DNA from: Marthasterias glacialis
Lineage: Eukaryota; Echinodermata; Asteroidea; Forcipulatida; Asteriidae
Direction: 5' to 3'
DNA: 64,000 nucleotides
Assembly: GCA_911728455.2 (NCBI GenBank)
Contig: OU452228.1
Span: forward strand, 24,822,438-24,886,437
The translations under genes were made by a program, and so were the position numbers. How positions within the stretch are numbered: the first letter of the stretch is position 1; each line of letters begins with the position of its first letter. The notes beneath the pieces are model-generated. The model was not told where the DNA came from, did not search any database, and saw nothing but the letters and a program-made list of their open reading frames with translations. Of the stretch, positions 1-14,335 are shown piece by piece.

Positions 1-630
1 TTTCCTTCCCTTTTTTTTGTCTCTAAATGAGTAACTCCACTGTTAGTCTACCTGTTTAATATCATCAAAATATTTATTTTGAAAGAAAGATGTACTTTGC
101 GGCCTCAATATGATATCATGTGGTGAATGCTCACAGTTAGTTCTGTGCACAGTTGCTTTGTGTACTGTTGAATAGTTCTGAGTATTTAGTCCTCTTACTG
201 GCAATGTTATGGAAAGTAAGTTAATCAAATACTATCAAGCACAGTGTTAGTCACTTTATCTCTTGGATACACTACTGTATCTTTCATTTACATGTCAATG
301 TTTTGTAAAAGAGAAATTTTAGACAACCTGTTTTCAAGATCCTAGCTGATATTTTGCTGCTACAGGTACATCATATTTTACCTGTGAAGAGAACTATAAA
401 CGGATGGAACAGGAAACCACTGTCCAATTTCTAGTTCTGTATTAAGGCTGCTTTGAAAAGTAGGGTCTACCCTTGTTACATATGTTCTATCTTTGCAAGA
501 GTGACACTGCAAAGTTTGGCCCACGTGTTATCAATTTAGGCTGAAGTGCTCCATCAATGTTTAGGCCCCCAGTGATGGGTTGGTTAGCAACCCTTGACAT
601 TCAGGTGCTGACAGCGAGGGTGGAGATTTC

Positions 631-1490
631 AACAAATCAACCTTTACACAACCAGTAGCAGGATTGGAAATCAGTTTGGTTCAATTCTCTTGAATGGTGT
701 ATGGATGAAGCTGTTTTGATTTTCTCTCATTCAATTGAATGTAACTAAACTGAGGCTGGAAGGGAAGTCTGGACCCCTCTTATGTCACTATAATGAATAT
801 CAGTTTATGTTAATGTAAATACATACAATGAACTTGACAGATATAACATCAACCTGATAGAGGAGGATTATAGGAGATCCAGTGTAGTTTAGGTTTGAAG
901 GAAGATTTGAACTGATAGTGTTTGTCACTTCTTCCGTGATATCCAACCAAAATCCAGAAGCTTAGCTAAATTTACAGATCTCTGCATGTAATCTTTGCTT
1001 TTTCTTGACTGTCTTTGATAAAATACACACACTATGCTTGTTCCAAAGTCATGGGGTCTTACACTTTGTTCTGGGCCCAATGTCATAGAGCTGGTAGAGC
1101 TTAAAAAAGTAGCTAAACTCAAAAAATATGCTTACCAGAATAAGGTTACCAGCGAAAATACCATGACACGTGTACCGTCTGTGAATGATGTCCTGCTTAT
1201 TTTTGATTAGCAGAAAAGTTTTAAGCAATTTCTGCTTGAGCAGCTGTATGAACATAGGCCCTGGTATTTAAGAAAGAAAATGAGAGTATGACGAATGTCC
1301 ACACAAGTACAGTGTCAGAGATTTCTTGTTGCAGAAGAGTATTCTGTCTTATTCTGTCTGTATGAAATTATTTTTATTTTTTTTAAGATGTCCCCGTTGG
1401 TTTTGTACACAAAAAATCAAAATCGAGGAAGTCCTGATTCTTGTGTCTTTCACAATACAGTGTTTCCCTTTTTATTTTATATTTGTTTAA
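631..1490. repeat. left copy of a diverged direct duplication (other copy about 4690-5430)
   Basis: Matches 4690-5430 in the same order and orientation. Shared landmarks include ACAACCAGTAGCAGGATT, AGGCTGGAAGGGAA, ATACAATGAACTTGACA, then GTGATATCCAACCAA, a palindromic GGGCCC-type element, and finally CCNGTTGGTTTTGTA. A third fragment, only the AACTGAGGCT part, lies near 10075-10150. It is an old dispersed repeat or segmental duplication of unknown class. Confidence 0.75.
1073..1263. mobile_element. palindromic MITE-like element, GGGCCC family, copy 1
   Basis: Begins GGGCCCAATGTCATAGAGCT and ends with its imperfect inverse (GAGCAGCTGTATGAACATAG then GCCC). The interior has the family motifs TTACCAGC and TCCTGCTTAT. 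Related copies lie at 3300-3427, 5137-5338, 20858-20966 and 21253-21432, with fragments near 21764 and 57511. There is no coding capacity, so it is probably a non-autonomous DNA transposon. Confidence 0.75.
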
Positions 1491-2177
1491 TTTCTGGGGT
1501 CAGTTATAAAGATTCAAACAAAAGTGACACAAACACGATGATGGCACAAACATGATGATGGCAAAGGTAGCTTGGATAAGAAGGAAAAAGTTGAATCAAC
1601 TAGAGCCTGGCCAACTGCATAAAAGTTGTCTTGGAGACTTTCCTTTCTGGCTGGCACACACAAACACCCCAAAAATAAAACATACAAATATTCAACTATT
1701 TTATAGGTACATCAATAACAAAGAAATAATTTAAAGTAATTAAGAACTCTTGTTAAAATATATTAGAATAACATGATAGAAGTTAATGTGCAGTTAAGTA
1801 TAAATGATATTATATCAATGATAATATCAGGATCAATAGTTCATGAACTGTTGAGCAAGACAGTTATTGAAGTTCATGTCACTAACAATCATCTTTGTTG
1901 AGTTGGATACTTTGCTGTACACTTTATCTTAATGTTCTGTCTTTGGCGCTTGGTGGAATAAGTAGTACATGTTGACAAACCTAGATCAATGGAAGACTTA
2001 TGGATTTCCAAGCTGTTACTGGTTTGTAGCAAGCAAGCTTACTGAAACGTTTTCCCAGGCTTCAAAGCTACAGTGATCAGTTACACTTTTAAGGCATCAT
2101 TAGTTTCATTACTAGAAATATACACAATAATAAGCAAGAGTCTCCTTACAACTTAATCTACTCTGTTTCTCTACTAG

Positions 2178-3685
<1,508 letters not shown>

Positions 3686-4219
3686 GGTAGTGTAAGTGGA
3701 GTGAAACAAATCTCAACATGGTGTGAGGGGGTGTAAGAGAGGAGTGTTTCTCCAGTCGATTCTTACACTTGGGAAATGTTTATTTTTTAAGTGTAAACCT
3801 TTAAGTGTGTAAGAATGGATTATTGTTGGTTTGGGATTTGCAAAAGCTTTGAGACCTACTGTGACCAAGGTTTATGAGTTTGATAGGGTGGGGGAAATCC
3901 AGGTCTTCAGGGTATGGCGTGAGGTGCTATTTGTGCTCTGTATTCAGCCTGAAAAATTCAGCCCCAACAAACTTTTAATTAACAATTATTTGTTTGCCCT
4001 TGATTTATTGAATGATTAATCGCACCCATTGTTTAAAAAACAATTTTTTTTTTAAATGTTTTTTTTTTAAATATGATGTTCAACCTACAGCCAATAATTA
4101 TTGCAAGCATGGCCGGCAACAGTGGGGGCATTTTTTGTTAGCCTGGATGTTTGTTTTCTCTGTACATTGTCCATTTTTAAATAGTGTAAAAATAAACCAG
4201 CTGTCTGTAGAAGTAATAA
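3686..4219 (+). terminator. SMU1: SMU1 3' UTR with polyadenylation signals
   Basis: Non-coding sequence after the SMU1 stop. AATAAA occurs at 4191-4196 and again at 4214-4219, the likely polyadenylation signals about 0.5 kb after the stop. Cleavage sites cannot be placed from sequence alone. Confidence 0.6.
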
Positions 4220-4430
4220 AATCCATGGGTTTTGTTGGTGTAAGAGTTTTCATAAGTTGTCAGTCCCATATTGGGACTGGTTCATGTGGCTATACAGTAC
4301 TGAATTAATGGAGCAGATACATGTAGGGGAATATTTGGGGGAGTTGTGCCTTTAATGATACAAACATGGAATTTGGCACAAAGAGTATGTCATGAGAAAG
4401 ATATTTGGCTATAGGGCCATCGCAGATTTG

Positions 4431-4525
4431 TCCTTTGAAAAAATATAGGTAGAATAACAAGCAATGTTCAAAATTTTCAAAATGGCTGCCATTGCTTGTT
4501 ATTCTACCTATATTTTTGCAAAGGA
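4431..4525. repeat. near-perfect hairpin (36-bp arms, 23-nt loop)
   Basis: Left arm 4431-4466 and right arm 4490-4525 are inverse complements with a single mismatch, sharing ATATAGGTAGAATAACAAGC. Weaker pairing continues outward (CGCAGATTTG against CAAAGG AAAAGTCTGTGG). It is a young foldback element or a hairpin RNA source, just beyond the SMU1 polyadenylation signals. Confidence 0.8.
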
Positions 4526-4689
4526 AAAGTCTGTGGTGACTTACTCTGACTGCATGTCAAGTTCCATGCTTGTATAAGACACAATGCATTACTCACCTGC
4601 TGTACTAAATCTGTCAAACTCAAAACAAGAGTATAGATAAACATTCCTCCCCCAATCAATCCAGTGCAACCAACCAAGTCAAGATGGGA

Positions 4690-5430
4690 ACCAACAATTC
4701 AACTGTTTCACAACCAGTAGCAGGATTTGAAATCAGTTCTGTTCTATACTCTTTGATGAATATGTTTTGAAAAAACAGGCTGGAAGGGAAAATAGTCTGG
4801 ACCCCTTTTTGGTATAATGAGAATCAGTTTGTGTTGCTGTAAATGCATACAATGAACTTGACATATATAACATCAGCCTGATAGAGGATTATGGGAGATC
4901 CAATGTAGTTTAGGTTTAAAGGGAGACTGAAACAAATTGCTTGTGTCACTCCTTCCGTGATATCCAACCAAGATCCAGAAGCTAAGCCTGACGCAATAAT
5001 CCTTCATGTCGGTGATAGAACACACACATGCTGGATCTGTAGTCATAGAGTCTTACACTTTGTCTTAGTAGAAGCTAGAAACCTAAAACCAGTTATAGTG
5101 GGTAGGACAACCTAAGCACATTGTCAGAGATGTCTAGTGCCCAATTTCATAGAGCTGCTTATAAGCAAACAAATAATGCTTGGAAATTTTCGACTATTAC
5201 TAAGCAAAACTAAGCAGGATACCATTCACAGATTGTACATGTGACATGATATTTTGGCTGGTAACCTTATTCTAGTAAGCATAATTTTGTGCTTAACTGC
5301 TTTTTGTGTGTTAAGCAGCTCTATGAAAGCGGACCCTGATGTTAAAGAATATTCTGTCTGTTTTGACTTTTTTTTCGGAGCGAGGTCCCTGTTGGTTTTG
5401 TAGACAAAATTAGAATCAAGAATGTCCACG
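4690..5430. repeat. right copy of the diverged direct duplication (other copy 631-1490)
   Basis: Same landmark order as 631-1490: CACAACCAGTAGCAGGATT, GGCTGGAAGGGAA, CATACAATGAACTTGACA, GTGATATCCAACCAAGATCC, then a GGGCCC-type palindrome and CCCTGTTGGTTTTGTAGAC. The SMU1 terminal exons lie between the two copies. Confidence 0.75.
5137..5338. mobile_element. palindromic MITE-like element, GGGCCC family
   Basis: Starts GCCCAATTTCATAGAGCTGC and ends GTTAAGCAGCTCTATGAAAG CGGACC, an imperfect inverted repeat. It contains GGCTGGTAACCTTATTCTAG. It occupies the same position within the duplicated segment as the copy at 1073-1263, so it predates that duplication. Confidence 0.75.
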
Positions 5431-7894
5431 AATTGTCCACCCGCCGGGATTCCTTTTGTCTAGGACCTCTGTGTCATTGGGTTGACAAGCTCACTCTGAG
5501 TACATTGTAAAGTGTTTTACACTTTTGAAAATCAGACAACATTGCATTATTGAACCCGTATTCCCTAGGCCCACTTGCCTACAGGTGACCTCAATCCTCC
5601 AATATCCTTGTCATATATGTCACTCCACACTAAATTGTTTGGACTTGAATAAGATTGGAATGCCTGACCCAGTGATAAGCAGTTGTTATTTTGGCCTACA
5701 TCCCTCGGTCCTTCTGAATCTTTTATTTTGGCTAAGAGGATATAGAAGCAAGAACCCCATAATTATAAGTATGCCTTACAACTTTTTTTACACTCATTCT
5801 GAAGGTGATGAACACAATGGATGTTAGGTTTTTATCTTGAACCTTTGTATAAAAATATTTACAAAACGTTCACCTCCTTACAGCTGGTAGAAATAATGAC
5901 AATTTTTCCTTAGCGTATTTTGTAAAGTTTTGAAATAAATCTTCAGATTCTCAATCTACATCAAACATGGTTTTGTCGAAATTATTGACTACTAAGAGTT
6001 ACTCATCAAGTTATTCTTGATCCATTTGATTTGAATTATTTATAATTTAGCTCACATCAAAACCCGTTTTGTGTTGCTGTCCTAATGTCAACTTTGATCT
6101 TATTAAGAATTATGATCAGGAGATGTAGTGAAGTATCGTTCTTGTCATAATTTAAATTTGTTTTAAAAGAGTCTAAATGCCCATCATTTCATCAAAGATA
6201 TTGATATCTTGTTTAATGTTTGTGGCCAGAATCAACAATTTAAGGAATCTCAGTTTTGGCCTTCATTTTCTGGGAGCCATGTCCCATTCCATCAAACCAT
6301 CTCCACCTTTCCATTATATCCAGTAAAACAAAAACTACACTTCAAATACGAGTCATTGAGAGTCATCAAAACTTCCCGTCCTCCGGGGACCATGGAACAT
6401 CTCATCACGACCCGACCAAGAACTTGTCCCGGAAATTACTCTAATCGGCCCTGGCGAGGCACGGTCAGAGCATACAGGAAGACACGCATTAACCCTGTCC
6501 GGATAACGCCCCAGCGCGCTCGCTCTGTGTCTTGCATTGTATGCCAGGTGTACTGTGTGTTGGTGTGTGGGGAGTGGGGGTGTTTATTAAAAGCTACGGT
6601 ATGCTAGACAGTAAATATCAAGAACTACTTTTAGTTTGAAATTAGTTATTTATTCCGGGGGTTAATATGAACTAATCGATAATAGTAGATACTCAATAAA
6701 TTTAAGATTTAATTTATACTTAGCTGCTAATTGTTTTACATTAACAATTTGGAAGCAAATTATTTCAATTACATAAATGAAGTCAAGTTGTTAAAAAATT
6801 GTAAAACAACATTTTTAACAGTGTTGGTGTCTCTTACAAACAATACCGAACAATTCAAGCGTCAAAATTTAATTTAAATCAATTATTTCAATAATTGTTT
6901 ACAACTTATTATTGTTTATAATTGAAAACATTTCGATTGAGTAACGAATAAAACATTTCTTGAATAAAGTATGCCGCAGTACCAAGTAGTAAATCTAGAA
7001 ACGTAGGCCAGAGTTCTCACGTGAAGCCAATCAGCCTGGATACTCAGTTGCATTTATACACCTATTGCTCCTTGAGGTCAGTGTACAAGTTAACCTAATT
7101 ATTCTTAGGTCAATTTTCTTGAAAACTAGATTTGTGTAATTTTAATATCCGGATTTTTCCTGATTTCAGGACTTTTCATTGATCTCCCGATTACTTTATG
7201 AGATTTTCTTGAAAGAGGCGAAATTACCAGCAAATTGATGAAAGACCCGCCCCATGTTATGACCAAACCTTCAGTTTTCCTATTAAAATGCTGTAGAGCA
7301 AGAGTTGTCTTGTCTTGCTGCTCGGTGTTTTTGTCCTTGTCATGTTAAAGTTTGTGTCTGTCGTAGAAAAAGAATAAAAACAATGTTACTCCACCTTTTC
7401 CTGTATACAAGTTGGTCGTATTATGTTAGACATGTTTCATATCATACCTGATAATGCTTACTTGATGTTACAATATTGTAACTGCCAACATGGAATAAAC
7501 GTCCATTCAGCTGACTATTTTCCCGAGGTCTACAAATCTGACATGTTATCTTAAATCTTAAAAATGGAACCCTGTCTTCAACATGCAAACAACAAATGCA
7601 GAGCAATTGACTTGTACCAAAGTAAGACTCCTTCCATGCTTGTAGTAACTTTACAATCTATGGAGATTTCTTCATTTTTAATAGTTCTATACCTTAGTTA
7701 ACACTTCCCTTCGTTCGTTTCCTTTGTTTTTAGTGAAATTATTTCGCTGTAGTCACTACAAAATACAAGACAAGATTCAGAAATCAGTATGAATAAAGGA
7801 TTACAAAACTGGGAATTAATGGGTTGACATACAGCTTATTCTAGGACATAATGTCACTTATCTTAATATGTTATTTCTGTGCGACATCATTAAA
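5431..7894. other. no gene recognised
   Basis: AT-rich non-coding sequence. The longest frame (6209-6607, 132 codons) has no domain, no codon-like composition and no splice context. The GC-richer patch at about 6370-6540 could be regulatory or a short exon, but I see no evidence that decides it. Confidence 0.4.
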
Positions 7895-8030
7895 CCAAGA
7901 CTTCCCCCACCACCAAAGACCCTATAAAACATCTCCCAAACTTTCCTTCAATATATTAAATGGATTTTTGTTCCTTTGACTTGCTTTGTATGTCTTAGTG
8001 GCTCCATCTGAGACTGGCCTCTCATATAAC
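7895..8030 (+). repeat. dispersed repeat shared with 60975-61105
   Basis: Shares AACATCTCCCAAACTTTCC, a CACCACCA stretch and GCCTCTCATATAA with 60975-61105, same orientation. Each copy is followed 250-290 bp later by a member of the ctttaaagNgacatcg MITE family, so the repeat and MITE may have moved or been duplicated together. Confidence 0.65.
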
Positions 8031-8290
8031 TACCAGCTAGGTTTAGTCATTGAGCTACAAACCTTTAACGGTATAATAAAGTCAACTTTAATAAAAACAA
8101 GTTCTTACACTTGCTTCATGTGCATAATAATTCCATGGAAGTATCCACACTCCCCTTATGTTCACAAGCTCATGATCTCCGTTAAGCAGAGAAACTAAAT
8201 ACAGTCAAGATAAAGCCTCAGTCTGCGAATACAATAGCAACAATAGAATCTCTAAAACCCTAATTTTGTCTTAACACAATTCAATTCAAG

Positions 8291-8580
8291 TATGGTGGCT
8301 TTAAAGTGACATCGACTAGGTACAAGTCGTGAATATTGCCGTCAATATGTGTGACTTGGGGTACAAGTCTTGAATTTTGACGCCAATATTGGCGTGTTTG
8401 CGAATTGGGTACACGTCGTGAATACTGACGCCAATGTTGCCGTATTTGCGACAAAGGCAAAATCGTGAACACTGACGGCAATAATGTCGTCAATATTTGC
8501 GACTTGGGGCTCAAGTCATGAACATTGACGGCAATATTCACGTCAATATATATGTGCGATGTCCCTTTAAAGCTACCATA
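8291..8580. mobile_element. 290-bp MITE with TIRs and internal TGACGNCAATATT palindromes
   Basis: Left terminus TATGGTGGCTTTAAAGTGAC plus ATCG; the inverse of the right terminus reads TATGGTAGCTTTAAAGGGAC plus ATCG. The inside is made of repeated short palindromes such as GACGCCAATATTGGCG and GACGGCAATATT. Another member is at 61394-61620. There is no coding capacity; it is probably a non-autonomous DNA element. Confidence 0.8.
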
Positions 8581-10069
8581 ATAGTTAAGCCCACCCCCAT
8601 GTAAAAATGTGTCTGAATTTAGTTTAATGTAGAAAGGTGTTGGTTCCCATAAAACCAGCTGCAACAGGGTGATAACCATCGGGTGGATTTTACGGACTGT
8701 CCTTGGGGTCCGATGCCGGGAAACGTGTATGTCAGAGTCATTTTGTGTCCAACATTCAGAGACATGTTAGAGGAGAGGACGTAAATATTGCTAATATCCG
8801 ACAGAGCAGGATTTCAGGGGGCCGTTGGCGCCCAGGGGAACAACCCCCAACATAAACATTGGTTCAGTAGACATGGTGAATTTCTATTGGTTTTTCACAA
8901 TTCAATTTGGCAAGATATCCCGTTTCCTATACACTGCGGTTGCTTCACGACGAATGGAAATCCGAAAAACAAGAAAATTGATTAAGTGGACAAGATGAGC
9001 TTATGAGTTTGTTGAGATAAAAATGTGTGTGGTTACTGAGCGTGTTTTTGAGGTGATGCAGTCGTCCATCATGCTTTCTATCGGTAAAATATTTCACCTT
9101 GAACTTACAACCTCCTTGTGTTATAAGGTGATCTTCGGACAGTGGGACAATAATGCGGGTTCACGGACGGGTAACGTACCAACCGGTAACAAGAGTTGTC
9201 ATATACCTACGTTACAGTAGTTTGGTCATAATACGACTTACAATTTAAGATATCCTTTTGTCCAACCATAGCCTCGGTTTGGTTGCATTGGTTTTATTAA
9301 TGGAAGGAAAAACAAGATGGCCGCATTTGGATAAACCTCTGTTGAAAGTGTATTGGTTCATGGTTTGCAAGACAAAGCTCTTTACTATAGAGCCACAATT
9401 AAAATAAAATACATAAATAATACATCCGAAATTTGCTTAGCAGAGTTTGTTATGTAACCAGCCAAAACGCAATTTGATTTGCGGATATGGGTTTAATGAG
9501 TCTCGATTTAATTAGCTTAACAAGTAAGCATGTCTGTAATATAGGAAGTCTGGAGTGTCCCATATCATGACTATTCAGCAGTAGGTTCCAAAGTCTGGAG
9601 TGTCCCATATCATGAATATTCAGCAGTAGGATCCACGTGAAAATAAAATTAATTTGTTTAATAAAAGAAACACAATTTCAACTTTTGGGCGAGGGTTCAC
9701 GAAGTCACATTCTTACTGATTCGAAAATCACAACCGCTCGGCATTTTTTTCAGGCTGGTTTGCATTTTCCTACCAGGAAACTTGTCTGAAGTGTTCTCTG
9801 AGATTGCATCGATGATGTATGACGATAAAGATTTAACTGAATGCCTACATTTTGTTGATATCAAATCAACACACAGGGTGGGGGGTCGCCCGAGTTTCAC
9901 GTCCCTCTTGCTTGGGTGTTTCCCTGTTCCCATTTTTGTTTTACACTAACCAGACTTGGAGGTGGAGAAAACAAAAATTCACATCGCATAATCATACCGT
10001 GGAAAAAAGCAATGGGGAATAAGGTGTGACCACGACTTAGAATGGATCTTTATCATAGTGCAGCCATCT
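8581..10069. other. no gene recognised
   Basis: Non-coding; open frames are at most 78 codons with no similarity I recognise. It contains the small tandem duplication at 9546-9636. Confidence 0.4.
9546..9636 (+). repeat. 45-bp tandem duplication
   Basis: Two near-identical units start at 9546 and 9591: AAGTCTGGAGTGTCCCATAT, then CATGA, C or A, TATTCAGCAGTAGG. High identity suggests recent duplication. Confidence 0.85.
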
Positions 10070-10460
10070 TGATTTTCTCCCATTCAAATCAATGTAACCA
10101 AACTGAGGCTAGAAGGAGAAATAGACGGGCTCCTTTTTGTTAAATGAATATTGGCATTCATTACTGTTATTGGATACAAGAAACATAAAAACGATGGCAG
10201 CATGAAAATGGTTTATTGAGTCTCAAATTCCGGACTGATTCCTATCGTATGATGCAAGACTATTGGCTTATTACTATAGATGTATTGCTTGTTCTTTAGG
10301 TTATTACATTGTGGATGGAATGCGATGTGTGATGAAACATGTCCAGGATCTTAGCGGACTGGGGCGGGGTGTTACTCCGCTAACCCCCGGTTGGCAAATG
10401 ACAACAAAGGCGAGGGCTTGTTCAAAATGAAAGTGTGCAAGGATTCTGTGTATCACAGTC

Positions 10461-10701
10461 AGCAGCGTAGCCAGGGGGCAATGGGGGACCTGCCCCCACA
10501 CCCCTTGGAACATCTTTCCCTGTGCTTGCCACCCCACCAACCCCTCCCCGGTCAGCCTCTGGACACCGTGAAATGTGCTATATTCAGGCACTTTTAACTG
10601 AAACTGCCCCCTCTATACATATATCTATGACTTCCCCCTTTGCCCCCTTTGCCCCCACCCTTCAAAAAGGACGCTTGCTACGCCATTGCTCACGGCTTGT
10701 A
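10461..10701. mobile_element. probable MITE with AGCGTAGCCA-type ends
   Basis: Left end AGCAGCGTAGCCAGGGGGC; right end TTGCTACGCCATTGCT, roughly its inverse. The interior is rich in C runs (CTGCCCCC, TTGCCCCC). Related 'taCGCCACT' ends appear near 13980, 35093 and 63580. Boundaries are approximate. Confidence 0.5.
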
Positions 10702-13700
10702 TGGCCTGATTTTCTTGCAGTCAGTCCATGCCACTTTTACTGTACCGCAATAAAACACCAAGGTACACAATGACTTGCAAGATGTGGAATAATCTTGCAG
10801 GAAATTCAAGTGATCGTTAAGCGATGTTCGTTTCTGGCATTTTTATTGGGTGAGTTAGGCTCCTTTCCAAAACCAGCACACCGTTTCGCACCGCGGAGAG
10901 AGACCGGTCGCGTTAAAAGACCGACATGAACGTCCGCGGTTTTGACACCGAGTGACAGGCGGGCCGGGACCCCCGGCCTGTGTGTGTGCGTTGGCGTTTT
11001 GCAAGTCAGCGTTAGGAGTTGGGTTGATAATGGCATAGTGGGAAGTGAATGATGAAGTTCGGATATTATGGAGGAGGGGATTTTGAACTGATCTGCTTCT
11101 GCCGAAGCGTGAAGAGGAGTACTGGGATGTGACATTACGTTTCCATGGTTACCATGGTTGTTTTGTGTTTACACATTGGTATGACTGGCTCTGGGACAAA
11201 ATGTGTTTAAAGCAGAGAAAATCGGCAGAGTGGGGGTTGGGGTTGGGTGATATAGGGGGGGGGGGTGGCTCCAGAATGATTCTGATGGATCATGGAAGTG
11301 TTTACTTAAAGACGTTTACATCTTTACCATACCTGGAAATTTTACATTAGGCCTAAGTCGCTAATTCATGGACAGGTAGGAAATAGTTAACGGGTTGAAA
11401 CCACATGAAGTATCTCTATACTTCTGAGAAACTGATGGGGCTCATAAAAAGGATAGCACATGGAGAGAAGACGGTTGTTACCTTTTAAAAAGTACACCTT
11501 CTGGTTTCTCTCGGAATAATCGTTTCTACTTCAACTAAAGATGCTGGGGAAGATTAAGGCAACCCGATCGGACACCAGCTTCTTTTTCAAAGAGAGTGGA
11601 ATACTACCAAAAAGTCTTGTTTATGAGTAGGGTCACCGTTTAGTGTTGACCTACACCCAGTTGTGAAATACCATCATTAATAATGAGCCCCCACCCCAAT
11701 CTTCTCGACCCCCCCTGCACGTCAAAATCCTGGGTGCGCCGGGCCACTATCTCATCACGCCCTTATCCCCCTACACACGATCCTTTTCATAGGATACCGA
11801 GTTAGTTTGTGCAGTCCATTCGATGGTTAACAAAATACGGTTATTAAAGTGCTCAGTGCAAGCGAAACTGCCAAAGTACACCCGCCAAACCATTTGACAT
11901 TTTCCAACCGGAATCAGCAAAATTCTATCCTTCCGTTCTCCAAATCGGTGTGGTGTGTTGAGGGAACGTCATGCATTGACTGATCGCCAATATCTAGGGG
12001 GGGAAGTGAGGAAATGTCTTGTCTGCTATCTTCACCTTTCAACGTAGTCATTCCCTTGGCCTAGTTGTTGGTCTATATGCAAAGCTTACCCGTTGATAAC
12101 ATTTTGTACTCATTTTTGCGACTAAAGTGATCATACGAACCCATTCCTTCTTTACAATTTAGAATCGTGGATATTGACGAGGAAGGTTTCAGAGAACCAT
12201 AGTTTTAACTAATTATGTCATTTCAAAATAACAGGTAGAAACTTCACAAAACTGGCAACTTACCAAGACACTGGTGTGTATACAAACATGGTTATGACCT
12301 TGTGTGGGTGGAAACGTGTGACCTTGGCCTAATGGTGGGGGTAAAAGACGGTCATTATCGGCCAAACCACTCAAAAGTATCCTATTGTGAAATAACCCCC
12401 TCCCCCTTCCTTCATGTCAAGCCATTCTCAAGGCTATGAGCCAAACTTCGCCCACGGTGTTTGTAAACTCCAAACCGAAGAAATTATGTTATAACGTCAA
12501 CAATTGGGATGGGGCATTGGTTATCAAGTTTTACAATTCTATTGCAAATTAGAGTTGAAGTTGTTGACATCACTGTGATGGGATTATAGGGTGCGGTTGT
12601 TGATGCCCACGTAAAAAGTTCGCAACAACATGCTAATAAAATTGAAGTTCATCTGCCAAATGGAACCTGAAGTCTTGGCACCATATCATCATTTCAGCCG
12701 GTACGGGCTTGATTTAACTTTTAAAAAATATTTGAAAATTAAAACAACAAAATAGTAACAACCAACATATCCTTACGGCACATCTTAACATTTGTTTTCA
12801 TACGAATCAATTAAATTGCATGGTTGTTTGAAACAACACGTTGTATCAAATTGGTGGTAAGGATTGTAACAGACCAAAGGTGATATACATGAAACATAAC
12901 GGTAACTCAAACCGGAGCTGATAACAACGATCAACGGAAACAGGTTAACTAACATTGATATCAAAATGCTTACTATGAGTTCGTCCAAGCTTACTTCAGC
13001 CCTATTTTTAAATTTCAACGATTTGAATTACTAAAGAATGGACTCGAAAATATTATTTAAGATAGATCTCGAAGTCAACCAAACTGCGTTTACTATTGAT
13101 CCACCCTACTGAACGTGTCAAAGTTTTTCCTCCAATGAGTAAAAATACAACGGAAGGTTCAAATCGCAAAATGCCTCAAAAAGCTACAAACCTTCTCTCT
13201 CTCTAGGGTTGAGATGTTTTGTGTTTTTGTGGAGAGCGTGGGTAGGGATGAAAGTTCAGATAAGTGTTCAACAAAATTCCAATTTGCTTAAAACATGCAC
13301 ATCGGCTTATTGCGGAATTGTGCACACGGCCAACAGAATCCGCGCACTTGTTCATAGCGCTGTAAGCACAGAATCGCGTAATGATAAAGCAGCCCCATGC
13401 AATTTTACATATTATTTTTTGTATCTTATCCCTAAGAAATCATTTTGTGGAAGCCCATACATTATTGAAATAAACTTAGTTGTATTTAAATGTACAACAA
13501 TGTTGCATTTTATAGAAGTTGAAACCAACAGAAATTGTTGAGGTAAAGCGGAACTCATCCCTTTCCAGTCAGCCCATATTCACTTGAGCAAAGTAGCACA
13601 GCAACCACTCCCACTGCCCCAAGCCCCCTTTTCAAGAAATCTCAAGGTTCTTAAACTTTTGAAACTTAGTCACCTCCCTATTACGTACCCTGGAAATCTC

Positions 13701-14335
13701 TGGTAACTCGCCTGCTTTCAGTTACCGGTCTATTACAAAGATTATTGATAAATAAAGGACAACATGTTTAAATTAAAATAACAATCTATAATATCGATAT
13801 AGCATAGATACATTTCACGATAGCTTCTTACAAATAAAATTTGCTTTAACTATCCCGAGGATGGGAAAGGGGCAGGGCGGGAGTCTCCCCCGCTTAGAAT
13901 CCTTGTCCCCTTCCCCCAAATAAACACGAATTTTTCTTTACCCGCGCTTGACCACCCCTCTCCCACATGAAAATGTCTGGTTACGCCACTAAGTGGCCGT
14001 AAAGTTTTAAATGAAATTGCACTTTTGACCTACAAACAAATCGTTTAACATGCAGAAATCAGACAAATGGCAAAAATATTTTTGTATTAATCTCTACTTG
14101 CAACTGATTATTATTATTATTTTATTTTTTCCCAGTACCGTCTTTGTCTACAAAACTTCTGTAAGGACCAACATGTGAAAAAGAAGGGAAAAGAACAAAG
14201 ACAGTGTTAACGGAGGTAGACAATTCTAAAACAGCAGAGTATTTAGCGGTCAGAGTCGAAATGTAATACACATTAACATCGCAAGAGTTAATCAACTGTT
14301 TTGTTTACACATGTGATTTCTTATTGAATTTCAGC
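10702..14335. other. no gene recognised; one GC-rich patch
   Basis: Mostly AT-rich non-coding sequence. The interval 10860-10990 is GC-rich with several CpGs (CACCGCGG, GTCCGCGG) and could be regulatory, but no exon can be defined. A G11 run lies near 11250. C-rich repeat fragments occur near 11690 and 13860-13990. Confidence 0.4.

Larger units (their letters stand above)
1..2177. other. SMU1 intron and upstream sequence with dispersed repeats; no exon recognised
   Basis: AT-rich sequence before the first SMU1 exon seen here. Open frames are all under 90 codons and none shows a conserved domain or good splice borders. Earlier SMU1 exons are probably left of the window, so this is most likely intronic. 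It contains the left copy of a duplicated segment (from about 631) and a palindromic element at 1073-1263. Confidence 0.5.

Noticed and set aside
6209..6607. 132-codon ORF as a gene
   Set aside because: Mixed low-quality sequence without domain, codon bias or splice borders; overlaps a second frame of similar length.
8281..8679. 132-codon minus-strand ORF
   Set aside because: Covers the MITE at 8291-8580; repeated DIDVNI/QTRQYWRQ-like peptides reflect the element's internal palindromes.
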